Of a stretch of 42,798 bases of DNA, positions 18,665 to 26,759 are shown one piece after another (the stretch's first letter is position 1; each line of letters begins with the position of its first letter). The notes under the pieces are model-generated. The model saw only the letters and a program-made list of their open reading frames with translations, had not been told where the DNA came from and did not search any database. This stretch comes from Limivivens sp034101475 (GTDB taxonomy: Bacteria; Bacillota; Clostridia; Lachnospirales; Lachnospiraceae). The stretch is taken from assembly GCA_034101475.1 (NCBI GenBank), contig JAXEJQ010000122.1:1-42798 (forward strand), given 5' to 3'. The position numbers and the translations under genes are program-made.

Positions 18665-19708
18665 TTACCGTCCTTCCTCTTTCTTAAATATCAGATCCAA
18701 TTGGGTAGTCAGTGTCTTCAGGGTACTGACTACTTTGTCATAATCCATTCGTTTCGGTCCGATGATTCCGATGGTTCCTTTCATCCCTTCGCCCAGTTCA
18801 TAGGTGGTGGTCACCACGCTGCAGTCCTTCATGGTCTGAACCGGGGTCTCATTCCCAATATATACCTGAATTCCCGTATTGGATTCGTCCTGGGAAATAC
18901 TCTCAACCAGATCCACCAGCTGATGCTTCTCTTCAAAAGCACTGATCAGTTCACTGGCTCTGGTACTGTCGGCAAGCTCCGGATATTTGAAAATATTCGT
19001 CGCGCCGCTGGTATATACTTCCATATCTTCATCCATCTGGATAGCCTCTGCCACCGCGTCCAGGACATCATTCACCAGTCCGCTGTGGATACCGGCCTGT
19101 TCCTTCAGCTTTGCGATGGTACCCAGATTGATCTGCTCCATCGTCAGCCCGTTCAGGCTGGTGTTCAAAAGGATGTTCAGCTTCAGAATCGTTTCATTGT
19201 CAAGACCATGCTCAATATGAAGCATTTTGTTCTTGACCACGTTCCCTTCTGCCACGATAACGGCAAGCAGCTGGTTTTCACTCATCATGGAAAGCTGAAT
19301 GAACTTCAGCTTCGTACGGTGATACTGGGGAGAGGTAATCATGGTAGCGTAATTCGTATCTGCTGCCAGATACTTCACCACCTGCTTCAGCACCTGCTCC
19401 ATCTTATCCTGCTTGCGAATCATCAGTTCCCTGGTTTCAGTGATCTCCCGCTCCTTTTCCTCCATCAGCTGGTCTACATAGAAGCGGTAGCCTTTATCTG
19501 AGGGAATCCTGCCTGCCGAGGTATGCGGCTGAAGGATATATCCCATTTCTTCCAGATCGGACATCTCATTCCGGATCGTCGCTGAACTCAGCTTCAGGTC
19601 CGCGTACTTGGAAATGGTTCGTGAACCCACCGGTTCACCGGTTTCCAGATATGTCTTGATGATGGCGTAGAGAATCTTTTTCTTTCTGTCATCCAGTTCC
19701 ATCTCCAT
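18665..19708 (-). CDS. hrcA: Heat-inducible transcription repressor HrcA
   Basis: Repressor that binds CIRCE and is folded with GroEL help, so that heat titration derepresses chaperones. The 347 residues have the N-terminal winged helix (LDDRKKKILYAIIKTY and GSRTISKYADLKLSSATIRNEM) and the GAF-like C-terminal domain ending in the IIGPKRMDYDKVVSTLK motif. ATG 19708 is 7 nt after GGAGG. First gene of the operon and autoregulated through the CIRCE at 19730-19756. Confidence 0.98.
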   Translation of the reverse strand: MEMELDDRKKKILYAIIKTYLETGEPVGSRTISKYADLKLSSATIRNEMSDLEEMGYILQPHTSAGRIPSDKGYRFYVDQLMEEKEREITETRELMIRKQDKMEQVLKQVVKYLAADTNYATMITSPQYHRTKLKFIQLSMMSENQLLAVIVAEGNVVKNKMLHIEHGLDNETILKLNILLNTSLNGLTMEQINLGTIAKLKEQAGIHSGLVNDVLDAVAEAIQMDEDMEVYTSGATNIFKYPELADSTRASELISAFEEKHQLVDLVESISQDESNTGIQVYIGNETPVQTMKDCSVVTTTYELGEGMKGTIGIIGPKRMDYDKVVSTLKTLTTQLDLIFKKEEGR

Positions 19709-19729
19709 ATGAGATCCTCCTTCCGGTTA

Positions 19730-19756
19730 TTAGCACTCGCTTCGGTAGAGTGCTAA
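19730..19756. promoter_or_regulatory. CIRCE operator (HrcA binding site)
   Basis: Perfect TTAGCACTC-N9-GAGTGCTAA inverted repeat, 21 nt upstream of the hrcA ATG and just downstream of the -10, so it overlaps the transcript start and will also form a hairpin in the mRNA leader. Confidence 0.99.
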
Positions 19757-19769
19757 CATTCATGTACTT

Positions 19770-19798
19770 AAGATAGCACCACGTAATCCCTTTGTCAA
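19770..19798 (-). promoter_or_regulatory. Sigma-A promoter of hrcA-grpE-dnaK-dnaJ
   Basis: Minus strand: -35 TTGACA (19793-19798), 17-bp spacer, -10 TATCTT (19770-19775). It reads into the CIRCE element. Confidence 0.88.
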
Positions 19799-19954
19799 GG
19801 GGGTTTATTGTTTTTTTATAGTTTTTATACTTTTCCTGCAATACCCGGTGACAGTCCGCAGCCGGATGCGGCTGTTTCCCATGTTTCACCCTCTTTGTTC
19901 ACAGGCGATTGTCTGAGGTGCTGTAAGTGTAAGCGGGAACAGGCCACACAGGCG

Positions 19955-19982
19955 TTGACAATCCCCCAGAATATGCTATATT
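19955..19982 (+). promoter_or_regulatory. Promoter of the SGNH hydrolase gene
   Basis: Plus strand: -35 TTGACA (19955-19960), 16-bp spacer, -10 TATATT (19977-19982), leaving a leader of about 40 nt. The rest of the 19757-20027 gap shows only short hairpins (CAGCCG-GATG-CGGCTG near 19858). Confidence 0.7.
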
Positions 19983-20027
19983 GGAAGAAAACTCAGAAAG
20001 GCATCCGCTTCGCGGACAACAGATTCT

Positions 20028-20750
20028 ATGAAAAAAACCAAAAAAGGAAATACGTTTCTGATCTTTTTCGGAATGTTCTTTACCGTCTGCATGGTGGGGC
20101 TGGCTGCTTACGTGACGGTTTTTCTGAATACGTCCCAGACGGAACAGCCTCCTGTTTCCTCCGGTACGATGATTTCAGCAGCTCCTGAAGAGGCCTCCCC
20201 TTCCCCTGCCCTTTCCACAGAGACCGTCCGGACAGAAACCGCCCTTCCCGCCCATTCTTTTGTATTTCTTGGGGATTCCCGCACCGTCGGTATGCGGAAC
20301 GCCCTGGCCGAGCTGGGGATTGAGGACGACTGTACCTTTCTTGCGAAGGACGGGGAAGGCTATTACTGGCTGCAGAATACGGCTCTTTCCGAGCTTATCG
20401 CAATACTGGATCAGAGGCCGGATACGGTGGTGATCACCAACCTGGGTGTCAATGACCTGACAGAGCGCAGCTCCTATGCTGCCCTGTACCGCAGTCTGAT
20501 GGAGCGTTATCCGGACACTTCCTTTTATATTCTGTCCGTAAATCCCGTCAGTGAAGACTGTTCCATGGTGAGCAATACGCAGATTGAGGAATTTAATGAG
20601 GGGATGGCTGCAGAATTTCCGGATCTTTATCTGGACTGTTACCATTATCTGATGACAGACGGCTACGAAACCGTGGACGGACTCCATTACACCTGGAAAA
20701 CCTACGCCAAAATTCATGATTACGCAGTAAAAGAAGCGGCAGAGCGTTGA
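20028..20750 (+). CDS. Membrane-anchored SGNH/GDSL-family hydrolase
   Basis: Predicted extracellular esterase or acyl-hydrolase; its substrate is unknown, with cell-envelope acetyl groups one possibility. The 240 residues begin with a Lys-rich start and a single membrane helix (about 8-32), then a Pro/Ser/Thr/Glu-rich linker to about 75, then the catalytic domain: block I FLGDSRTVGM (nucleophile Ser), LGVNDL (block III), and DGLHYTWKTY near the C-terminus carrying the Asp-x-x-His pair. There is no cleavage site, so it should stay anchored. Monocistronic, with its own promoter and terminator. Confidence 0.85.
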   Translation: MKKTKKGNTFLIFFGMFFTVCMVGLAAYVTVFLNTSQTEQPPVSSGTMISAAPEEASPSPALSTETVRTETALPAHSFVFLGDSRTVGMRNALAELGIEDDCTFLAKDGEGYYWLQNTALSELIAILDQRPDTVVITNLGVNDLTERSSYAALYRSLMERYPDTSFYILSVNPVSEDCSMVSNTQIEEFNEGMAAEFPDLYLDCYHYLMTDGYETVDGLHYTWKTYAKIHDYAVKEAAER

Positions 20751-20771
20751 TTGCCTCCTGCCGCTTCTTTT
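20729..20771. terminator. Bidirectional terminator between the SGNH gene and hemW
   Basis: Perfect hairpin with arms AAAAGAAGCGGCAG and CTGCCGCTTCTTTT. The left arm is also the last codons of the SGNH gene. T-rich tails occur on both strands, so it serves the two convergent genes. Confidence 0.85.
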
Positions 20772-20788
20772 GTACTTTGCCCCATCGG

Positions 20789-21946
20789 TCAGGAAAGGAG
20801 AAACTCTGCCATGCAGTAATTGCTCACATCGATTCCTTTCTCTGTCAGAGCAGCCCTCCCGTCCTGCCGCTTCAACAACCCCTGCTTTTCCAGCTTTCTC
20901 AGAACCTCCCCGTAAACCGACTCACAGCTTTGCCCGAAGGTCCGCTGGAATTTTTCCAGGCTGACCCCCTGCATCATCCGAAGTCCCAGAAACATGGCTT
21001 CTTCCATCTGCTCTTCCACAGTCAGCTCCTGGATCTGCGTTTTTTCAAATTCCCCTTCAAGATAAGCCTCCATACTGTCCGTGTTTTTAAAGCGGATGTT
21101 ATGATAAAGCGAAGATGCCCCCAGGCCGAAACCCAGATAATCCTCCCGTTCCCAGTAGCCGATATTATGGCGGCAGGCAAAGCCGCTGCGGGCATAATTG
21201 GAGATCTCATACCGCTGATACCCGGCCTGTGAGAGCAGCACTTCGGTATCCTCATACATCTGCCGTTCCTCCTCTTCCGAGGGCAGCCAGCGCGTTTTCT
21301 TCCCCTCATCCCGTCTCCTGGCATCCTCTCCATAAGCCTGGTAAAAGGGGGTTCCTTCCTCTACGATCAGGCTGTAGGCAGAAATATGCTCCGGCTCCAG
21401 CATCAGAACCTTTTCCAGCGTGCTGCGCCAGGACTGTGGTGTCTGCCCCGGAAGGGCTGAAATCAGGTCAATATTTAAATTGGAAAAACCTGCCTGTCTC
21501 GCCAGCCGGAAACTTTCCTGAAAATCTTCCCAGGTATGAATTCTGCCTAAAAGCTTCAGTTCCCGGTTATCTGCCGACTGCAGGCCAATGCTCAGACGGT
21601 TGACGCCTGCCCTGCGGTAAACAGACAGCTTTTCCTCCGTCAGCGTCCCGGGGTTGCATTCCAGGGTAATCTCTGCCCCTTTCTCCAGAAAAAAGCACTT
21701 CCCTATTTCTTCCAGAATCTCCTCAATCTGACCGGGCAGAAGAATGGACGGAGTTCCCCCTCCGAAGAACACCGAGGATACGTTTCGGCTTTCTTTCCCT
21801 TTCCAGCTCTGAATTTCCCGAATCAGCACCTGAACATATTGTTCCTTTTCTGCCGGTTTGGCTGCAAACGATAAAAAATCACAGTAAGCGCACTTCCGGA
21901 CGCAGAAAGGGATATGAACATACAATTCCAGTTTTGTTTCTTCCAT
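20789..21946 (-). CDS. hemW: HemW-like radical SAM protein (coproporphyrinogen oxidase-like)
   Basis: Radical-SAM protein of the HemW/HemN family; HemW members act as heme chaperones rather than oxidases. The 385 residues carry CVRKCAYCDF (cluster Cys 15, 19, 22), GGGTPS, and the C-terminal HemN domain. The fourth cysteine typical of HemN is absent in the CxxxCxYCxF region, favouring HemW. The ATG at 21946 is preceded by GAGGAGGAAATCGG. Its likely -10 (TATAAT, 21976-21981) lies in the edge of a dispersed repeat. Confidence 0.92.
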   Translation of the reverse strand: MEETKLELYVHIPFCVRKCAYCDFLSFAAKPAEKEQYVQVLIREIQSWKGKESRNVSSVFFGGGTPSILLPGQIEEILEEIGKCFFLEKGAEITLECNPGTLTEEKLSVYRRAGVNRLSIGLQSADNRELKLLGRIHTWEDFQESFRLARQAGFSNLNIDLISALPGQTPQSWRSTLEKVLMLEPEHISAYSLIVEEGTPFYQAYGEDARRRDEGKKTRWLPSEEEERQMYEDTEVLLSQAGYQRYEISNYARSGFACRHNIGYWEREDYLGFGLGASSLYHNIRFKNTDSMEAYLEGEFEKTQIQELTVEEQMEEAMFLGLRMMQGVSLEKFQRTFGQSCESVYGEVLRKLEKQGLLKRQDGRAALTEKGIDVSNYCMAEFLLS

Positions 21947-21975
21947 TCCGATTTCCTCCTCACTCTCTGCAGCTT

Positions 21976-22075
21976 ATTATACAATAAGCCAAGGGAAAAA
22001 TGGACATGAAAATCCGTGCGCAGCACGAAAAAATCGACGGCAGACTCCTTTGTCAGACAACTCACTCAATGGAAC
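21976..22075. repeat. Dispersed intergenic repeat, copy A
   Basis: Holds ACAATAAGCCAAGGGAAAAA (21981-22000), GGACATGAAAATCCGTGC, CAGACAACTC and CCCGCAAAACATGA. The same blocks recur at 35391-35474 and partly at 35685-35733; an inverted relative lies at 22459-22510. The hairpin arm after AAATCCGTGC is degenerate here. Confidence 0.65.
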
Positions 22076-22102
22076 CCGCAAAACATGATCGAAATCTGCA
22101 GT

Positions 22103-22152
22103 AAAAAGCAGAGCCGCTGCCATGGGATTTTCCATGGTCTGTGGCTCCGCTC
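22103..22152 (-). terminator. Terminator of the 21-codon transcript
   Basis: Minus-strand hairpin: GAGCCAC..CCATGG, loop AAAATC, CCATGG..GCGGCTC, then TGCTTTTT. It begins about 36 nt after the small ORF stop and is the only visible function for this stretch. Confidence 0.7.
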
Positions 22153-22187
22153 TTTAGTCTGCACTTTCTTTATGAAATTTTTCCCGC

Positions 22188-22253
22188 CTATCTGGAAAAA
22201 CTGGAATAGTACTCCTCAAGCATTTCCTCAACGATCATGATAATTTTCTTCAT
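22188..22253 (-). CDS. 21-residue small ORF opposite the LysR gene
   Basis: Unrecognised micropeptide: starts MKKIIMIVEE and ends YYSSFSR, probably amphipathic, with no cysteine and no signal-peptide cleavage site. Support is contextual: AGGAGG lies 7 nt before the ATG, a promoter-like pair is found at 22343-22371, and a terminator follows. No longer in-frame start exists (the frame has a TAG upstream and no ATG, GTG or TTG between). It could be a signal, toxin or leader peptide, or simply mark a small RNA. I have no family match. Confidence 0.45.
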   Translation of the reverse strand: MKKIIMIVEEMLEEYYSSFSR

Positions 22254-22342
22254 AGCGCATCCTCCTGTTCTGCATTTCTCATACTGACTGCTCTTTTTTC
22301 GGTTCCTGAAGGTGTCCGGCCTGACTTCCTTTTGTTGATTCT

Positions 22343-22371
22343 ACTTTATCATGTTGACGCCAGATTGTAAA
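22343..22371 (-). promoter_or_regulatory. Putative promoter of the small ORF, overlapping the LysR promoter
   Basis: Minus strand: -35 TTTACA (22366-22371), 17-bp spacer, -10 TAAAGT (22343-22348). The weak -10 suggests need for an activator. Confidence 0.45.
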
Positions 22372-22382
22372 ATACATATAAT
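22354..22382 (+). promoter_or_regulatory. Promoter of the LysR-family gene
   Basis: Plus strand: -35 TTGACG (22354-22359), 17-bp spacer, perfect -10 TATAAT (22377-22382). The leader to ATG 22522 is about 130 nt. Confidence 0.8.
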
Positions 22383-22392
22383 AAAGGTGCAG

Positions 22393-22411
22393 CGATACTT
22401 TAAAGGTATCG
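22393..22411. promoter_or_regulatory. LysR-type T-N11-A operator dyad
   Basis: CGATAC-N7-GTATCG, containing T-N11-A (22396 to 22408). Its centre (22402) lies about 66 nt before the predicted minus-strand start and just after the LysR start, the standard layout for LysR activation of a divergent target plus autorepression. Confidence 0.6.
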
Positions 22412-22458
22412 TAGATTTTCAGGCACCAGCCATCAAAAAAATCGCTGTCCGATACAAA

Positions 22459-22510
22459 GAGTTGTCCGACAAATGAGCCTTCCCTCAGTTTTTCCCTTGG
22501 CTCATACAAA
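22459..22510. repeat. Inverted relative of repeat copy A
   Basis: GAGTTGTCCGACAAATGAG (22459-22477) and TTTTTCCCTTGGCTCATA (22490-22507) are reverse-complement relatives of parts of copy A. Together they frame the 22075-22459 regulatory island. Confidence 0.5.
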
Positions 22511-22521
22511 GGAGGCATGTT

Positions 22522-23399
22522 ATGGAACTGAGACATCTCCGCTATTTTCTCGCCGTGCGGAAGAGCAGAATTTTACCCAGGCTGCAGCGAGGCTCTGCAT
22601 TGCCCAGCCTCCCCTGAGCCGCCAGATTCAGGATCTGGAAAAGGAACTGGGCGCAAAGCTGTTCATCCGGAAGCCCCATGCTCTTCAGCTCACGGAAGAA
22701 GGCATTCTCTTCCGTCAGTATGCGGTCCAGGTTCTGGACCTGGTGGAAAAATCTGCCGAAGAGATCCGTGAGATGAACAAAGGGCTTCAGGGCACCCTCT
22801 ATCTGGCCACAGTGGAAGGCCATGGGCCAAAGCTGTTTTCCCAGTGGATTGCCGGATTTCACACCCGGTATCCCCATGTGCAGTATAATCTCTGGAACGG
22901 GAACTCCGACGATGTGACAAATCGGGTCATGAAGGGACTCTGCGATCTCGCCATCATTATGGAACCCCACAACGCCGAAGGCGTCCACTCCCTTCCGGTC
23001 TATCAGGAGCCCTGGATTGCCATGATCCCTCCGGATCATCCCCTGGCCCAGGAGCCCGGAGACACCATCCGTCTGGAAAAGCTGGTGCCCTATGATCTGA
23101 TCATCCCTTCCCGCCAGTCCAGACTGCAGGAAATCGAAGGCTGGTTTCCGGAAGGCATCAAACCGATGATCCGCTGCCGCATCGCCCATATGCTGAATGC
23201 TTACGAACTTACCAGACAGGGTGTGGGAATCGCCATTTACCCGGCCGCCGCCGGAGAACTCTCTTCCAGAGATGCCGTCTGCATCAAAAAGCTGATCAAC
23301 CCTTCCGTGACTGCCTCTTACGTTCTGATCTGGAGCAAAAGCAGGCAGATGCCGCTGGTCGCCCGGGAGTTTCTGGAATATGTTTCCGGTCTTCTTTAA
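22522..23399 (+). pseudogene. LysR-family transcriptional regulator, one-base frameshift after codon 12
   Basis: Regulator with an N-terminal winged HTH and C-terminal effector domain. ATG 22522, after AAAGGAGG, opens MELRHLRYFLAV, the canonical LysR start. The next expected residues, AEEQNFTQAAARL, are in the -1 frame: GTG-GCG-GAA has become GTG-CGG-AA at 22557, so one G is missing. The rest of the -1 frame is intact to the stop at 23399, including PPLSRQIQDLEKELG and a full effector domain. An in-frame ATG at 22473 gives an unrelated N-terminus with no ribosome site. So this is a recent lesion, a phase-variable state or an assembly error. Neither strand gives a slippery heptamer that would explain programmed shifting. 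Confidence 0.85.
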
Positions 23400-23472
23400 A
23401 GGCATTGGCCCCATTCCTGCCTGTACTCAAATGGAGCTTCCACCTTCCTTTTAATGGGAAATGACTTCCGCT

Positions 23473-23519
23473 CCAAAGAAGCCCCGGAGAGCATCGTACA
23501 CGCGATCCTCTCCGGGGCT
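23473..23519 (-). terminator. Terminator of lepA, possibly bidirectional
   Basis: Perfect 12-bp arms AGCCCCGGAGAG and CTCTCCGGGGCT, followed on the minus strand by TTCTTT. Located between the convergent LysR and lepA genes. Confidence 0.7.
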
Positions 23520-23563
23520 GCAAACGCCGGAAAACATCTTCCTGTCAGAGTGAAGACAGGATT

Positions 23564-25375
23564 TTATTTATCATCCAGTTTCAGAACACTCATAAAGGCC
23601 TTCTGGGGAATCTCCACATTTCCTACCTGGCGCATCCGCTTCTTTCCTTCCTTCTGCTTTTCCAGAAGCTTTTTCTTTCGCGTAATATCGCCGCCGTAAC
23701 ACTTGGCCAGCACATCCTTGCGCATGGCTTTTACTGTCTCACGGGCAATGATCTTGCTTCCAACCGCCGCCTGAATGGGAATCTCAAAGAGCTGTCTGGG
23801 AATCTCCTCCTTCAGCTTCTCGCACATCTTTCTTCCCCGCTCATAGGCTGTAGCCGCCGGAACAATAAAGGAAAGGGCATCTACCTCTTCCTTATTCACC
23901 AGAATATCCAGCTTCACCAGCTCCGAGCGCTGATAGCCCTTCATTTCATAATCAAAGGACGCATATCCTCTGGACCGGGACTTCAGTGCGTCAAAGAAAT
24001 CATAAATGATTTCATTCAGCGGCAGATTGTACCGGAGCACCGCCCGGGTCGCTTCCATATATTCCATGCCCAGATATTCGCCCCGGCGCTCCTCGCAGAG
24101 CTGCATGATGGAGCCGATGTACTCTGTGGTCACCATAATCTCCGCAGAAACCACCGGTTCCTCCATGTATTCAATCTCTGTGGGATCCGGCAGATTGGAA
24201 GGATTGGTCAGTTCCACCATCTCCCCGTTGGTCTTATAAATATGGTAAACAACACCGGGAGCTGTGGTCACCAGATCCAGGTTGTACTCCCTCTCCAGAC
24301 GCTCCTGAATCACCTCCAGGTGCAGAAGTCCCAGAAACCCGCAGCGGAATCCAAAGCCCAGCGCAATGGACGTTTCCGGCTCAAACTGCAGGGATGCGTC
24401 ATTGAGCTGAAGCTTCTCCAGCGCATCCCGCAGATCCGGGTATTTCGCTCCGTCCGCCGGATACATCCCGCAGTAAACCATGGGATTCACTTTTTTATAA
24501 CCGGGCAGAGGCTCGGCGCAGGGACGCCCGGCGTCTGTCACCGTATCGCCTACCCGGGTATCCTTTACATTTTTCAGGCTGGCCGTGATATAGCCAACCA
24601 TGCCGGCGCTCAGCTCCTCACAGGGAATAAACTGCCCTGCGCCGAAATAGCCGACTTCCACCACCTCTTCCTGGGCTCCTGTGGCCATCATGCGGATCAT
24701 GGTGCCTTTTCTCACCGTTCCCTCCATCATCCGCACAAAAATGATCACACCCTTGTAGGAATCGTACACGGAATCAAAGATCAGCGCCTGCATGGGCGCC
24801 TTTGGATCGCCTGTGGGAGCCGGGATCTTCGTAACAATCTGCTCCAGGACCTCCTCCACATTCAGTCCCGTCTTCGCGGAAATCTGCGGTGCGTCCTGAG
24901 CTTCTATACCGATCACGTCTTCGATTTCATTAATGACACGTTCCGGCTCCGCACTGGGAAGATCGATTTTATTAATCACCGGCATCACATCCAGATCGTG
25001 ATCCAGCGCCAGATAAACGTTCGCCAGGGTCTGGGCTTCAATCCCCTGCGCCGCGTCCACCACCAGAATCGCGCCGTCACAGGCCGCCAGGCTGCGGGAC
25101 ACTTCATAATTAAAGTCGACATGACCCGGCGTATCAATCAGGTTAAAAATATATTCTTCTCCGTCCTTCGCCTTATACACCGTCCGCACTGCCTGAGACT
25201 TGATGGTGATGCCCCTCTCCCGCTCCAGATCCATATTATCCAGAACCTGGGCCTGCATCTCCCTGCTGGTCAGAAGGCCGGTCATCTCAATAATCCGGTC
25301 CGCCAGAGTGGATTTCCCATGGTCAATGTGGGCAATAATGCAAAAGTTACGGATTTTACTTTGGTCTGCTGCCAC
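23564..25375 (-). CDS. lepA: Elongation factor 4 (LepA)
   Basis: Ribosomal GTPase of the translation-factor family; acts on stalled or misplaced ribosomes and in 30S assembly. The 603 residues have the G domain (AHIDHGKSTLADR, DTPGHVDF, NKIDLPSA), the translation-factor domains, and the family-specific C-terminal domain with CYGGDITRKKKLLEKQKEGK. Start is GTG 25375 after AGGAGGAAAAAAC. It is probably monocistronic or follows spoIIP (58 nt away); lepA downstream of gpr-spoIIP is a common Clostridia order. Confidence 0.98.
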   Translation of the reverse strand: MAADQSKIRNFCIIAHIDHGKSTLADRIIEMTGLLTSREMQAQVLDNMDLERERGITIKSQAVRTVYKAKDGEEYIFNLIDTPGHVDFNYEVSRSLAACDGAILVVDAAQGIEAQTLANVYLALDHDLDVMPVINKIDLPSAEPERVINEIEDVIGIEAQDAPQISAKTGLNVEEVLEQIVTKIPAPTGDPKAPMQALIFDSVYDSYKGVIIFVRMMEGTVRKGTMIRMMATGAQEEVVEVGYFGAGQFIPCEELSAGMVGYITASLKNVKDTRVGDTVTDAGRPCAEPLPGYKKVNPMVYCGMYPADGAKYPDLRDALEKLQLNDASLQFEPETSIALGFGFRCGFLGLLHLEVIQERLEREYNLDLVTTAPGVVYHIYKTNGEMVELTNPSNLPDPTEIEYMEEPVVSAEIMVTTEYIGSIMQLCEERRGEYLGMEYMEATRAVLRYNLPLNEIIYDFFDALKSRSRGYASFDYEMKGYQRSELVKLDILVNKEEVDALSFIVPAATAYERGRKMCEKLKEEIPRQLFEIPIQAAVGSKIIARETVKAMRKDVLAKCYGGDITRKKKLLEKQKEGKKRMRQVGNVEIPQKAFMSVLKLDDK

Positions 25376-25433
25376 GTTTTTTCCTCCTGTATGGGCTCTC
25401 CCGCCCCATTTTTCGAGATTTAGTTTAACACAT

Positions 25434-26615
25434 TTACCGTGCCGGGTGCAATACCTGATTCAGAATATATGCCAGCGGCTCCATGGCATTGTACTCTTCC
25501 TCCACAGTGTTCAGCTGGGTACCGGCCTCAATCAGCAGGGATCTGGGCCGAAAATGCAGATTATAGCGCAGGCTCTGCAGATAAATGTTCCTGGTAAAAC
25601 CCGGGAAATACTGCGCCGCCTGAAGCTGAAGCTGGAAAGAAAAGGCCAGATTATCCTCTATGTAAGGATTGGGCAGATAATCCACCGGGCCGTTCAGAGC
25701 CGTCCGGCTCAGACCGTTGAAAAACATGATACGCGCTGTGGGCTTTCCGTCAATCTCCGTGACAAATTTCTGACCGTCCACCCCGTCCCGGTGCAGGTCA
25801 ATGATCACCTCAATGGTGGGATTCTCTTCCAGAAGCCGGGTAATATCCGCCTCTGCCAGCTCATAGGCCTTATTGCGGTCCAGCTGGCCTTCAACCATAT
25901 CATAGACGGCGGTGTGATGAATGACATTGTAGCCGTAGATTTCCTCCAGGATCTCCTTCAGCCTGGCTCCCACCCCCACAATGGTGGTGCTCACCTCCCC
26001 TTCCACCGAATCCGCGAATGCCTCCTGAGAATGGGTGTGATAAATCAGGATCTGAGGCACGGACGAATCCTTCTGAATACTCAGCTCCCTGCCTGTGAGG
26101 GTTTCATAGTTGATCTGAGATTCATCGGTGGCGGTGCTGACATCCAGTGTAAAGTAATTGTTCAGCAGAAAATGATAATCCTGCATCTGATCGATGGGAA
26201 GAGCCGCCAGAGGCTCCCGGACAGCAGCCGATGCCTCTTCCGCCCCGGTTTCCGGGCTGCTGCTTTCCTCTTCTGCCTCAGTTTCCGGACTGCCGCTCTC
26301 CTCTTCTGCCTCAGTTTCCGGGCTGTAGGTCTCTTTTTCTGCCTCGGTCTCAGCTGTTTTGATTTCTGCTTCCGCATTCTGTTCCGTCTCCGATATAGAA
26401 GGGACCGTTTCATCCGCTCCGTAATCCATCAGCAGTGCCGGAGCAAACACCTCCACCGCCATCCGTTCCATTCCCTGGGCCATTCTCGGGAACAGCTTAT
26501 TCTGGAAAAACTCCGTTTCCCCCGCAATCAGAAAGCCCCTATACAGAATATAGAGGCCCATAATCCCGATCAGACTCCACAAAATCACCTGAAACAGCTT
26601 TTCCAGCCAGCGCAT
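25434..26615 (-). CDS. spoIIP: Stage II sporulation protein P (peptidoglycan amidase)
   Basis: Part of the SpoIID-SpoIIP-SpoIIM engulfment machine; cleaves stem peptides in the septal wall. The 393 residues have a cytoplasmic basic start, one membrane helix (about 9-28), an acidic disordered linker with three near-copies of a ten-residue repeat SPETEAEEES (about 98-129), and the amidase domain with IYHTHSQEAF (193, 195), GVGARLKE and DLHRDG (His 275). ATG 26615 follows GAGGTGATGGG. The repeated linker is unusual. It has a sigma-E-like promoter of its own. Confidence 0.95.
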   Translation of the reverse strand: MRWLEKLFQVILWSLIGIMGLYILYRGFLIAGETEFFQNKLFPRMAQGMERMAVEVFAPALLMDYGADETVPSISETEQNAEAEIKTAETEAEKETYSPETEAEEESGSPETEAEEESSSPETGAEEASAAVREPLAALPIDQMQDYHFLLNNYFTLDVSTATDESQINYETLTGRELSIQKDSSVPQILIYHTHSQEAFADSVEGEVSTTIVGVGARLKEILEEIYGYNVIHHTAVYDMVEGQLDRNKAYELAEADITRLLEENPTIEVIIDLHRDGVDGQKFVTEIDGKPTARIMFFNGLSRTALNGPVDYLPNPYIEDNLAFSFQLQLQAAQYFPGFTRNIYLQSLRYNLHFRPRSLLIEAGTQLNTVEEEYNAMEPLAYILNQVLHPAR

Positions 26616-26730
26616 CCCATCACCTCATAGCCAGGCAAAGAAGATTCTTTCATCCCCATTGCGATCATCCAGGAACACAAACTGCGGCCAGGTGTCCACC
26701 ATCCCCCGTCCACTGCCGATTCTTTTCCAC

Positions 26731-26759
26731 ATTATATGAAGAATGCTCCTGATTTATTC
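26731..26759 (-). promoter_or_regulatory. Sigma-E-like promoter of spoIIP
   Basis: Minus strand: -35 GAATAAA (26753-26759), 14-bp spacer, -10 CATATAAT (26731-26738), close to the known mother-cell consensus (KMATATT, CATACAHT). The -35 overlaps the gpr stop. A sigma-A reading of the -10 is possible. Confidence 0.5.

Noticed and set aside
22016..22240. 74-codon plus ORF between hemW and LysR
   Set aside because: No ribosome site, and it runs through copy A and the terminator hairpin.
21976..22510. Complete insertion sequence between the inverted blocks
   Set aside because: No transposase, no clear target duplication, and the arms match only in patches.
22279..22536. 85-codon minus ORF across the LysR promoter
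   Set aside because: It runs through both promoters and the operator dyad and has no ribosome site.
24242..25423. 393-codon plus-strand ORF
   Set aside because: Antisense to lepA, rich in His and Gln as expected from a reversed frame.
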